Below, in pieces: positions 1 through 7,577 of a stretch of 64,000 nucleotides of DNA (the first letter of the stretch is position 1; every line of letters starts with the position of its first letter). Source of the DNA: Acidobacteriaceae bacterium (GTDB lineage Bacteria > Acidobacteriota > Terriglobia > Terriglobales > Acidobacteriaceae); NCBI GenBank assembly GCA_035944135.1, contig DASZBM010000001.1, forward strand, positions 186,001-250,000. The letters run 5' to 3'. A program made the position numbers and the translations under genes. The notes beneath the pieces were generated by a model. That model searched no databases and was not told where the DNA came from. It was given only the letters and a program-made list of their open reading frames with translations.

Positions 1-588
1 CGTTCCCGGGCGATGATTGCCGATCGCCGGGGACAACGAGTACTGCGATGTGGCCGCATTGCTCTCACTGCCATTGATCAACATCCCGGCCGCCGCGCGT
101 TCCTCATCATCATTCGGCTGAGCCGCCTGCGGCGTGGGCTCTTCCGGCTTCTCGTTCTTTGCGCTCTGCTTCTGCTGTTCCTTGTCGTGGACCTTCAATG
201 GACTGGATGTGGCCGGCTGCGTTTGCGCCATCGACAGCAAGTCCTTCAGGCCCAGCATCTGGAGCGTCCACTCGCCCTGGTCATTCGTGGGCCCAATTGT
301 CACCGAGCCGCGCATGGGCGCGAACCCACGCAGCTCAATGCTGATCTTCCAACTCCCCTCGGCAATCTTCGGAAATTCGTACACACCCTGCGAGTCCGTA
401 ACGGTGGACAACTCGTCGGCTCCCTGCGTCAGGGTCACCGTCGCTCCGGGAACCGGCACGCCGCCATAACGCACCCGTCCGTGATATTCCGCAGCCCACA
501 ACGTTTGCGCTGCAAGCACAAGACAGACGCAAGCAATATGCACCCCAATGCGCCGATGCCTTGAAAACAAGCCCACGCCTCCGTTCAT
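1..588 (-). CDS. Oar-like TonB-dependent receptor, N-terminal part (runs off window)
   Basis: An open frame of 196 codons runs from an ATG at 588 to the window edge without a stop, so only the N-terminus is visible. It begins with a signal peptide ending near LWAAE. A carboxypeptidase-regulatory-like fold follows (GVPVPGATVTL, then TDSQGVYEFPKIAEGSW), then a charged Gln/Lys/Glu-rich linker. The last visible part, MLINGSESNAATSQYSLSPA, resembles the segment leading into the plug of a class of acidobacterial outer-membrane receptors. Such proteins import large substrates across the outer membrane using TonB energy. The start lies 32 bp downstream of the TIGR03435 remnant on the same strand, so the two may be cotranscribed. 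The barrel is not visible, so receptor identity is inferred from the N-terminus alone. Confidence 0.7.
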   Translation of the reverse strand, partial: MNGGVGLFSRHRRIGVHIACVCLVLAAQTLWAAEYHGRVRYGGVPVPGATVTLTQGADELSTVTDSQGVYEFPKIAEGSWKISIELRGFAPMRGSVTIGPTNDQGEWTLQMLGLKDLLSMAQTQPATSSPLKVHDKEQQKQSAKNEKPEEPTPQAAQPNDDEERAAAGMLINGSESNAATSQYSLSPAIGNHRPGT

Positions 589-620
589 TCGATCTAATAC
601 GCTTTGGTGCAGAGCACAGT

Positions 621-839
621 TCAATTCTCGATGGGCGGTTCGATGTTGTCGACAACCAGCACATTCACGGGGCCTTTGCCGGACTTCACTGTGGAAACGT
701 CATAGTCGGGTGCCGCGGAATTGGCGTGGCTCGCTGCTGATTCCGATTGCGCCGCAGCCACCCACTTACAACTCGTCGCTAAGACCACGAAGGCAAATAG
801 ACTTCGCATCATCCATCCGGCGCCGCCCATTCTCCTCAC
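621..839 (-). pseudogene. Internally deleted TIGR03435 family remnant (72 aa)
   Basis: The 72-residue frame starts with a signal-peptide-like stretch (MMRSLFAFVVLATSCKWVAAA). It then reads DYDVSTVK followed directly by SGKGPVNVLVVDNIEPPIEN. In full-length neighbours the first piece (FEVLTIKPS-like) lies just after the signal peptide, and the second is the family's C-terminal signature (GPVRVLVIDHVDHPSAN in the gene ending at 865). The roughly 200 residues that normally separate them are missing, and the frame is kept. Function is probably lost, although a short secreted peptide could still be made. It sits between a full-length paralogue and the receptor gene, as expected for recombination within a tandem array. 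Confidence 0.65.
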
Positions 840-864
840 CTCGGCTCAACTCTGTTCAGGTCCA

Positions 865-2064
865 CTAATTTGCTGACGGATGATCGACATGATCAATCAC
901 CAGCACCCGCACCGGCCCCTTGCCTGCTGAGAGCTTCAATCCGATCTGCTCACTGATTGCGGTGTACAGGGGCGGTGGTGCATCGGCTGCATCACTCGGC
1001 GGCGGGACCTTAATCCCCATGCCGCCAAACTGCGACTCATCCGGCGTCCATTTCAGCAGAAAGTTGTAGCGCCCCTGCAATTCAGTCTCGTCGACTACGG
1101 GACGATCCAGTACCGCGGATTGCATCAGCTCACAAAAGTCCTGCATCGTCGCATTCCGCACTGTGAGCACGCCCAGGCCGCGGAAGAACAGCCCCGGCAG
1201 CGCACCCGCATCTGGGGGAGCTTTCTCCATCTTCTCGCCACCCTCCGCGATAGAGAGCATATATGCCGACATATCCTTCTTGTCCTCGTGGAGCTTCAAC
1301 TGAAAGCGATCAGCAAGTGACTGCCTCACCATGTTGCGGAGTTGATCCGGATTCGGCGTTCCAGGAACGTCCGGTTTACCGTTGAGATCGTATTTCTGGC
1401 TCGACGCCCAGTCCGGCAGATTCGTAACCTGCTTATCCTGCACGCCATAAGCAAATTTGATCAGATCCATCAGAGTCGTATTGATGGTTACAAAGCCTCC
1501 TCCACGGACCCCGAAGAGCTTGCCTTGCTCGTCCGGAGGGCTTGGCTTTATGGTCAGAACTTCAAAGACCGGCTTTGCATCCGCGGGCATCGGCGGAATT
1601 GGCTTAGGGGCTTCCGGGATCGTCCATGCCGTCTCCGGAGTAGAGCGCTCCAGGACCAACTGCATGGGCTGGCTTCCTTGGGTAAACGTGCCTGTGATCG
1701 ACTTGCCGTCAGCCGACAGCTTCCCCTCATACGTCATGTCCAGCATCTGAATCGCGACCTTCAGCGTCCCGTCCGCAAAGCTGATTGAGGACGCATTCAT
1801 TCCCTGCCCACCTTGGTCAATGGAGTACATCGTCCCGGCCAACGCGCCGTCCGCGCCATGGGACACCTTCAGCACAATACGAAGATCCCTTTGCTGCAGG
1901 TGCAGCGTTCCCTGCCAGCTGTCATCGATATTCTTCGCAGTCGGCGCCTGGGCCTTGCCTGTCCAACTCGCGATCAATGCAACTGTGACAAAAACCATGA
2001 ACGTCAGGCATGCTCTCGCAATCTTGCGAGGCAAAGTCTGAGAAGCAACATAGGACAATGTCAT
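865..2064 (-). CDS. TIGR03435 family secreted protein with extra N-terminal beta domain
   Basis: The 399-residue protein has a signal peptide ending near GKAQA. Residues about 45-150 form a domain (DSWQGTLHL, DGKSITGTFTQG) also seen N-terminal to acidobacterial serine hydrolases. The TIGR03435 domain follows from about residue 165 (FEVLTIKPS) to the C-terminal signature VLVIDHVDHPSAN. The family is extracytoplasmic and common in soil Acidobacteria, and no biochemical role is established. Neighbours on both sides belong to the same family, but only this one carries the added domain, which makes it the longest of the array. The ATG has only a weak ribosome-binding site. Family assignment is firm; function is unknown. 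Confidence 0.85.
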   Translation of the reverse strand: MTLSYVASQTLPRKIARACLTFMVFVTVALIASWTGKAQAPTAKNIDDSWQGTLHLQQRDLRIVLKVSHGADGALAGTMYSIDQGGQGMNASSISFADGTLKVAIQMLDMTYEGKLSADGKSITGTFTQGSQPMQLVLERSTPETAWTIPEAPKPIPPMPADAKPVFEVLTIKPSPPDEQGKLFGVRGGGFVTINTTLMDLIKFAYGVQDKQVTNLPDWASSQKYDLNGKPDVPGTPNPDQLRNMVRQSLADRFQLKLHEDKKDMSAYMLSIAEGGEKMEKAPPDAGALPGLFFRGLGVLTVRNATMQDFCELMQSAVLDRPVVDETELQGRYNFLLKWTPDESQFGGMGIKVPPPSDAADAPPPLYTAISEQIGLKLSAGKGPVRVLVIDHVDHPSAN

Positions 2065-2196
2065 ATCAATCCGATCGCTAAGACACTGAGTTGTACAAAC
2101 GGAAGACTTTACTTTAGACGGTATACGTCAAAGCAGGTCACCCAGGATGCACATTTTCAGCTTGGAGCGGCGGGACCGCGAACACCGAGGTGGTAA

Positions 2197-3114
2197 CTAG
2201 TTTGGCGAAGGTGGTTCGATATGGTCGATTACCAGGTACTCAACCTGGTCCTTCTGCGCCTCCAGCTTCAACCCAAGCTGCTCCCGCAGCGATGAAAAGA
2301 CCGAAGGTCCTGCGTCCGCTGAGCCATCCGCAGCAGGTGGGCCTGGCTGTCCCATGTCCAGGTGCATGTCGTAGATGCCGGTCAGCCCCGTCTTGTCCAC
2401 GACCGGTCGGCCGGCGGGCCCGGACAACAGCAACGCCAGGGTGCCCATGGCTGCACCATAGATATCGATGTGCCCATTTTTCCCGCTGCGGACAAAGAAT
2501 CCGCTTCCGCCCGGAACTCCCACCGCGTCTGAATGCTTCGCCCGAATAGAGACCGTCTCACCCCTTTCAGCAGCCTTCAACCTTGGGCCATTCTTCGCCA
2601 CGACCAGCGCATAGACCGGCCTCTCCCTCATCGCGCGATGAACCACCAACTTGCACCGCTCAGCCAGTAGCGACTGCATCATCGCGTGAAGCATCTCGCC
2701 TCGCTTCACCGGGTCCCGCCAAGCCTCAGCATCTGGGTCCGCGACCCGAGCGTCGATGTCGTACCGTTCCTGTGATAGCTCTTTCGGCATCCCCACAATG
2801 CGTTGTTGCACTAGGTAATCGAGCGGATTGCCCGTGGTTGGAACATAAGCCGCACCCACCGCCATGAGCAGGGGGCAGTTCGTCATGTGAAATCCGTCTT
2901 CCGTAGGCTCAATCTGGCTCGGACTGCAGGTGCCGATGTTGTCCACATTCCTGTGAATGGAAGACACGTCGAACGCGAACGGCTTACTAGCCGTTTGCGC
3001 ACAAACGTCCAACGATACAAAGGCCACCGTAACGAACAGTCCAAACCACTTCAGCGTCTTCGCGCCGGATGTCGGGTCGGCGCATTCCTTCAGCGTTGCC
3101 CGTAGCCTATTCAC
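2197..3114 (-). CDS. TIGR03435 family secreted protein
   Basis: The family hallmarks are present: FAFDVSSIHRN after the leader, the middle motif RCKLVVHRAMRERPVYALVVAKNG, VVDKTGLTGIYD, and the terminal VEYLVIDHIEPPSPN. I placed the start at the GTG at 3114 because GGGAGGAA lies just upstream and a hydrophobic leader (WFGLFVTVAFVSLDVCA) follows. The frame stays open to an ATG at 3168, which has no ribosome-binding site. This gives about 305 residues, normal for the family. Function is unknown. It lies in the same orientation as the flanking paralogues. Confidence 0.82.
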   Translation of the reverse strand: MNRLRATLKECADPTSGAKTLKWFGLFVTVAFVSLDVCAQTASKPFAFDVSSIHRNVDNIGTCSPSQIEPTEDGFHMTNCPLLMAVGAAYVPTTGNPLDYLVQQRIVGMPKELSQERYDIDARVADPDAEAWRDPVKRGEMLHAMMQSLLAERCKLVVHRAMRERPVYALVVAKNGPRLKAAERGETVSIRAKHSDAVGVPGGSGFFVRSGKNGHIDIYGAAMGTLALLLSGPAGRPVVDKTGLTGIYDMHLDMGQPGPPAADGSADAGPSVFSSLREQLGLKLEAQKDQVEYLVIDHIEPPSPN

Positions 3115-3361
3115 ACTTCCTCCCTCACGTTGTCCCAATCGTCCATTTTGTTCTTGATCAGATTTCATGACGATTTCTTGTGCGACTTTGACCGCACATG
3201 AGACGAGAAGTTTCAGCCTTGAATCTTTTGACTGCGGCGACTGGCGGGTCAGATGCGGAGCGTCATTCGCGGACCGCTTCAGCCCGGCAAGTCATGCATC
3301 GTGATGGGGCGCTTTTGTTTCGCGATGGTGCGGCAGCTCAAAGACTTGGCAAAAATCCCGG

Positions 3362-4123
3362 TTAGTTAGCGGTCGGCTTTTCGACCTGGTCGATCACCAG
3401 GTGGTCGACAGCGCCGCGCGTCGCGGTAAGATGCAGGCCGAGCTGGGTACGCAGCGCGTCGAAGAGCGTCGGAAGGTCGCGTTCTTCGGGCGGAAGTGAA
3501 TCGGCCGGTGCGTCGGGCGGAAGGATCGGACGGTAGCTGAGGATGAAATCGTAGTTGCCGGTGAGGCCGGTCTCATCCACAACGGGACGACCGTCGTTCT
3601 GGAGAATCTGTGACAGCAACCAGGTTAAATAGATCATTGGTACACGGACCCCGGTCGTGCGTGCCGGTCCACCATTGACGGGAATCTTGTCATCGTCCGG
3701 GGATATGTTCGGCTTAAGCTTGAGGCCGGAGGGGTCGATAGTGAGGGCATAGATATTCCCTTCGCGGACTTCGTGGTGAAAACGCAGACCAAAGCGATCG
3801 ACCAGAAGATTCTGGTACATAGTGTGGAGGTCGTCAATCGAGTGCGGAGCATCTGCGCGAGCCTCGACGTCGAAGCGATCCGTATCCAACCAACTCGGTC
3901 CACCTTCGATCTGTCGGCCAGGGACCTTGTACATCAGCGCGATCATCAGGCGGACCGGAATGTTCTCCGCCGTATAGCCGTAATTGCCGGGAATCGGCTT
4001 GATGCGGCCGAAGGTCGCAGTCGGGTTCGAGGGATGGATTGCGATAACGTCGAAGGTGAGCCGCGGCGGCGCGGGCGTTTGCGCTAGCACGCAAGCCGCA
4101 ACTAGGAGCGCAGAGAGCTTCAC
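3362..4123 (-). CDS. TIGR03435 family secreted protein
   Basis: The protein reads LTFDVIAIHPSNP after the leader, then the central VDRFGLRFHHEVREGNIYAL, VVDETGLTGNYDF, and the C-terminal VDHLVIDQVEKPTAN, all diagnostic of the family. The frame extends up to 4189, but that would overlap the divergent gene starting at 4179. I prefer the GTG at 4123 because it begins exactly at a short export signal, KLSALLVAACVLAQT. No good ribosome-binding site supports either start. The gap to the divergent paralogue is then about 55 bp and must hold both promoters. Function is unknown. Confidence 0.78.
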   Translation of the reverse strand: MKLSALLVAACVLAQTPAPPRLTFDVIAIHPSNPTATFGRIKPIPGNYGYTAENIPVRLMIALMYKVPGRQIEGGPSWLDTDRFDVEARADAPHSIDDLHTMYQNLLVDRFGLRFHHEVREGNIYALTIDPSGLKLKPNISPDDDKIPVNGGPARTTGVRVPMIYLTWLLSQILQNDGRPVVDETGLTGNYDFILSYRPILPPDAPADSLPPEERDLPTLFDALRTQLGLHLTATRGAVDHLVIDQVEKPTAN

Positions 4124-4178
4124 GCCGACATTGTAGCTATATGGCTGCCGTATTATCCCCACAAGGAGTCCTACGCCC

Positions 4179-5030
4179 ATGCTCCGCATCGTTCAGAGAT
4201 ATTTCGGTGTGCTCACGGTTCTTCTCGTCTTCGTGCCTTGCCTTCGCGCGCGCTCTCAGACCCCCATCGTCGAAGAACCCAATTACAAGCCCACGCTCAC
4301 CTTCGACGTCGCCGTCATTCGCCTTGCACCACCGCCGGACGCCAATTTCCACGTATCGGTCTCGAGCCCGCCGCACTCCAGCCGTTTCGAAGCTACGAAC
4401 CTTCCGATGAAGGCTCTCCTCCAGATTGCTTACGGCTTCGATGCCCCGGTTGTGGGTGCTCCAGACTGGGTAGCGAACACCTTCTACAACATCAACGCCC
4501 GCTCCGACGAGGCCGCTGATGCGAGGCTCGCCAAACTCACCGATAACGAGGTTCGACTGGAGAAGCGAAACGCAATTCGCGTGCTGCTCGCCGAGCGCCT
4601 GGGGCTGAAGACACACCTTGAAACTCGCAACAGCTCCATCTACAACCTCGTCGTGGCTAAGGGCGGAGTCAAGATGGAGGCAGTGCCCCGGCCGCCTGAA
4701 GGCGAGGTCCCGGGCGCGCCGCCACCGGCCAACGTCCAGGCCCATGGTTCTCGGCATGGCCTCGAGTTCGTCGGATCGAATGCGCCAATGCGCGCCGTTA
4801 CCGGCGCGCTGAGTTCGATGGTGGAAGCCCCCGTGGTCGACAAGACCGGTCTCACCGGTACGTACAATTACACGCTTCAGTTCGGGCGCGAGTGGTCCGC
4901 CAACGATCCCGAAGGCTGGCCCTCGATCTTCACAGCGGTACAAGAGCAGCTTGGCCTCAAGCTCGAAGCGGTGCATGAGGACGTGCCCAATCTTGTGGTC
5001 GACCACATCACCAAACCTACCGAAAACTAG
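4179..5030 (+). CDS. TIGR03435 family secreted protein
   Basis: The 283-residue protein has a signal peptide (VLTVLLVFVPCLRARSQ), then LTFDVAVIRLAPPP, a middle part with ERLGLKTHLETRNSSIYNL, VVDKTGLTGTYNYTL, and the terminal NLVVDHITKPTEN. An AAGGAG motif lies about 10 bases before the ATG. It is divergent from the preceding paralogue, so this member is not in the same transcript as the other family genes. It is a typical member in length and motifs. No catalytic residues can be pointed to. Confidence 0.85.
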   Translation: MLRIVQRYFGVLTVLLVFVPCLRARSQTPIVEEPNYKPTLTFDVAVIRLAPPPDANFHVSVSSPPHSSRFEATNLPMKALLQIAYGFDAPVVGAPDWVANTFYNINARSDEAADARLAKLTDNEVRLEKRNAIRVLLAERLGLKTHLETRNSSIYNLVVAKGGVKMEAVPRPPEGEVPGAPPPANVQAHGSRHGLEFVGSNAPMRAVTGALSSMVEAPVVDKTGLTGTYNYTLQFGREWSANDPEGWPSIFTAVQEQLGLKLEAVHEDVPNLVVDHITKPTEN

Positions 5031-5153
5031 TACTCGACGACCGCGACTTCAGGTCGGGTCTCCTGGCGCTGCAGTTGGGCAGCGCGGTGGTTCTGCTCTC
5101 AATGCATGGAACGCACTGAAACCGGAAGCTTGCAGGAAGTTTTTGGGTTGCGT

Positions 5154-6452
5154 CTAGTTCGTCGAGCGCCAGTGCTCCCCGTCGCTGCTGAGCCACGAGC
5201 CCTGCGCAGACGTCACCTTGAAGCTTTGCTCTGCCGTGAGGTTGAGACTAGTGACTGCCGACTTCTTCCATGGACCGTGTACTGCCTTCCATGGCTTGCC
5301 GGGTTTTTTGGAGACAAAGAGCTTGCCGGCTGTATCGAGGGCGACCGTGCGTATGCCGTTAGTCACACTGGTTTGCAGTGGTTGTTTGTCCGGCAGAATG
5401 GACTGCACCGATCTGGATACCGATGCGGATTCTGTGTCCATCGCAGGAGCCGCTGCCTGCACCTCAACCGTCTCCGAGACCGCGCCAACCGCAAGTTTCG
5501 GGTCGGCCTTTGCAAACTGAGTCGTGCCGACCTCAACTTCACGGACCTGTGACTTGAACCCGGGCGAAGAAATTTCCAGGCGATATTTGCCGGGCTCCAG
5601 AGAGCTGATGGTGAAGCGGCCCGCAGAGTCTGTGAATGTCTCGCGATGCATTGTTCCCGGAGTCTGGTCCAACGTGACTTTCGCATGCGGGATCGTCGCT
5701 CCAGCGGAATCCGTGATGGTGCCCATAATGCCGGGTGGCGCACCCGCAGAACGCATATAGGCCTGGCTGTAGGCATGGAGCGTCGCGCTAGGCGCCGCGG
5801 CCTTCGCTACTCCGCCGGACATGACCTGCGCGGACTGGCTTTGTTGAGGCGCCGCAGCCGGCGGGGCTAAGGCTAGGTAGGAAGCTCCATGGAGCGCCCT
5901 GTTATCCGCGGTCGCTTGCGGAGAGGCGGTCACGACCGGTGCTGCTGTCGTTGCTCTCGCTGCCATCGCCTCGTCCATGGTCTGCGGTTCCTTCAGGGCT
6001 GCCTCCGGCTTTGGAGGCATTTGTTGTGCCGGCGATGGCTTTCGCGGCACGTGCGGATTCGGCTGGGCCGGGGCCGGTCGGTCGGTCGGCGCTGTGGCTG
6101 CGAGCGGCGCTGGCGGAATGACAGACGATCGAGACGCCATCTGAATCTGTGTCGATGGTTTGCTCTGGCGGGTGTGGTGGAGGAACAACACAGCGATTAC
6201 AAGAGCCGCGAGCGTGGCGCCTCCCAGCGACAGCACCGGCCACCATGGCAACGAGAACATATGCGCCGGCGCGGACACAGGCTCGTTTTCCGGCAGCGCC
6301 ATGCCGGCCAGAAAAGCAACCTCGCGGCAATGCGCGCACTCGGCGAGATGCTGCAGGCAGAGCGCGCGCTCCGCTGCCGGCAACGCGCCTTCTGCGAACG
6401 CAGCAAGCTGGTCTGCGTCTAGGTGCGATTCGGATTGTGGCCTTGTCGTCAT
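5154..6452 (-). CDS. Membrane anti-sigma factor with zinc finger and receptor-like periplasmic domain
   Basis: Residues 35-42 give the zinc-binding anti-sigma signature (His35, Cys39, Cys42 in HLAECAHC), followed by one transmembrane segment at about 71-91. The periplasmic part has a Pro/Ala-rich linker (95-235) and a carboxypeptidase-regulatory-like domain at about 240-320 (GIMGTITDSAG, SLEPGKYRLEI). Next is VGAVSETVEVQAAAPAMDTESASV, split here at residues 322-345, the same segment that links this domain to the plug in the window's TonB receptors. The last 60 residues end in WLSSDGEHWRSTN. The start overlaps the stop of the upstream sigma factor by 4 bases (ATGA), so the two are translationally coupled. 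The role as a cognate anti-sigma factor is inferred from family and coupling. The receptor-like outer half is unusual. Confidence 0.8.
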   Translation of the reverse strand: MTTRPQSESHLDADQLAAFAEGALPAAERALCLQHLAECAHCREVAFLAGMALPENEPVSAPAHMFSLPWWPVLSLGGATLAALVIAVLFLHHTRQSKPSTQIQMASRSSVIPPAPLAATAPTDRPAPAQPNPHVPRKPSPAQQMPPKPEAALKEPQTMDEAMAARATTAAPVVTASPQATADNRALHGASYLALAPPAAAPQQSQSAQVMSGGVAKAAAPSATLHAYSQAYMRSAGAPPGIMGTITDSAGATIPHAKVTLDQTPGTMHRETFTDSAGRFTISSLEPGKYRLEISSPGFKSQVREVEVGTTQFAKADPKLAVGAVSETVEVQAAAPAMDTESASVSRSVQSILPDKQPLQTSVTNGIRTVALDTAGKLFVSKKPGKPWKAVHGPWKKSAVTSLNLTAEQSFKVTSAQGSWLSSDGEHWRSTN

Positions 6453-7390
6453 TCGTTTTGCCGTTTGTGCGCGCCCTTCTCTGAGAACGGAGGTCCGGTG
6501 GCAGTTTGCAGAATTTTTCGCAGGTTGAGACTCAAGTCTCCCGGGTCGACACCCAGCGCTTCCTCCGCCGCCGCCTTCTTCAAGCCGCGGTGTTGAAGCT
6601 CGCGAAGCAGCTGTTTGCGAATGGACTCGGTGAGCCGCTTGAGTTTGCGGCTGACGGTCGCCTCATGAACACGAAGCAGACGCCCAATCTCCAGAAGCGT
6701 TCGGCCGTCGAGAAAGTATGAGGCCAAGAGAAAGCGCTCTTCCGATTCGAGCGAGCGCAGAGTTGCGTGAATGGCCGATTCCAGGCGCAAACGCGTCGCG
6801 TCTTCGGCCGGAGGCGAGGTTTCCGCCGGCGCTGGAAAGTCAGTCTCCTCGAGAGAAGCTTCGCGATGCGTGCGTCGGAAACGGTCGACATAGTGCTGTG
6901 CCAGGGTCGCACGGAGCCAGCCCATCAGCGATCCGCGGCCACTGTAGGAGGCCAGGGGTGAGCGGCGTTGTCCCTCGCGATCCTTCAAGCCGAAGAGTTC
7001 TGCGTACAGAGAGTCGGCGAGTTCTTCTCCTATCGACGATGATTTTGAAATGGCAATCGCTGCCTGTTTGAGCGGGCCGCGATACGCTCCGATGAACTGC
7101 GCCCAGGCTGGTTCATAACCACGCGCGCAGGCCTGCGCAAGCGCAAGATCTCGAATGTGCAGCCCGCGAAGGTAAGTCGCCGTGCTGGTGCCCTCCGGAC
7201 GCCGGGTGGCCGCCGCTCCGATCATCGCGGCAAACTGATCGAGCGTCCAGCCGAGCTGCGCGCCTCCGCAGCTCGAGTAGAGCTCTTGGATGAGTTGTGT
7301 TTCAGGAGCCGCAATGACCAGCCCAGCTTCGTGTTGCAGCGTCTCGGCTACGTCCACCGGTGAGGTTGGCTCCACGTTACTCACGATCAT
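6449..7390 (-). CDS. RNA polymerase sigma-70 family factor (ECF-like)
   Basis: The protein has a region-2-like segment (YEPAWAQFIGAYRGPLKQAA, SYSGRGSLMGWLRATLAQHYVDRFRR) and a region-4 helix-turn-helix near the C-terminus (DGRTLLEIGRLLRVHEATVSRKLKRLTESIRKQLL). It would direct RNA polymerase to a regulon held in check by the anti-sigma factor encoded immediately downstream, with which it overlaps by 4 bases. The open frame continues upstream to a GTG at 7483, but the added 31 residues look atypical. I use the ATG at 7390. Neither start has a strong ribosome-binding site. The N-terminal ~90 residues before region 2 are longer than in most ECF factors. Confidence 0.82.
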   Translation of the reverse strand: MIVSNVEPTSPVDVAETLQHEAGLVIAAPETQLIQELYSSCGGAQLGWTLDQFAAMIGAAATRRPEGTSTATYLRGLHIRDLALAQACARGYEPAWAQFIGAYRGPLKQAAIAISKSSSIGEELADSLYAELFGLKDREGQRRSPLASYSGRGSLMGWLRATLAQHYVDRFRRTHREASLEETDFPAPAETSPPAEDATRLRLESAIHATLRSLESEERFLLASYFLDGRTLLEIGRLLRVHEATVSRKLKRLTESIRKQLLRELQHRGLKKAAAEEALGVDPGDLSLNLRKILQTATGPPFSEKGAHKRQNE

Positions 7391-7524
7391 GGAACGGAAG
7401 TATCGATCTGTCCAGTTTTGACGCCCCATGAAGTCAATCGGTACGACCAGGTGCCACAGGCTGTAGCCGAAAACGCGCTTCACTATTGGGTTCCAATTCG
7501 TAATTGCGGAGTGCGAAACAAGGG

Positions 7525-7544
7525 TTGGCCCTGATACCGGCCAA
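7525..7544. promoter_or_regulatory. Palindrome upstream of the GH42 gene, possible operator
   Basis: TTGGCC and GGCCAA form a perfect 6-bp inverted repeat separated by 8 bases, 34 bp before the GH42 start and within the divergent space shared with the sigma-factor gene. The shape fits a dimeric repressor site, but no regulator is known for it. Confidence 0.3.
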
Positions 7545-7577
7545 TCGGTTGTAATTTATTAGCGAGGGCCAAACTTC

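Noticed and set aside
4137-5006. 289-codon minus-strand frame opposite the plus-strand TIGR03435 gene
   Set aside because: The plus strand carries all family motifs and a ribosome-binding site, so the antisense frame is a shadow.
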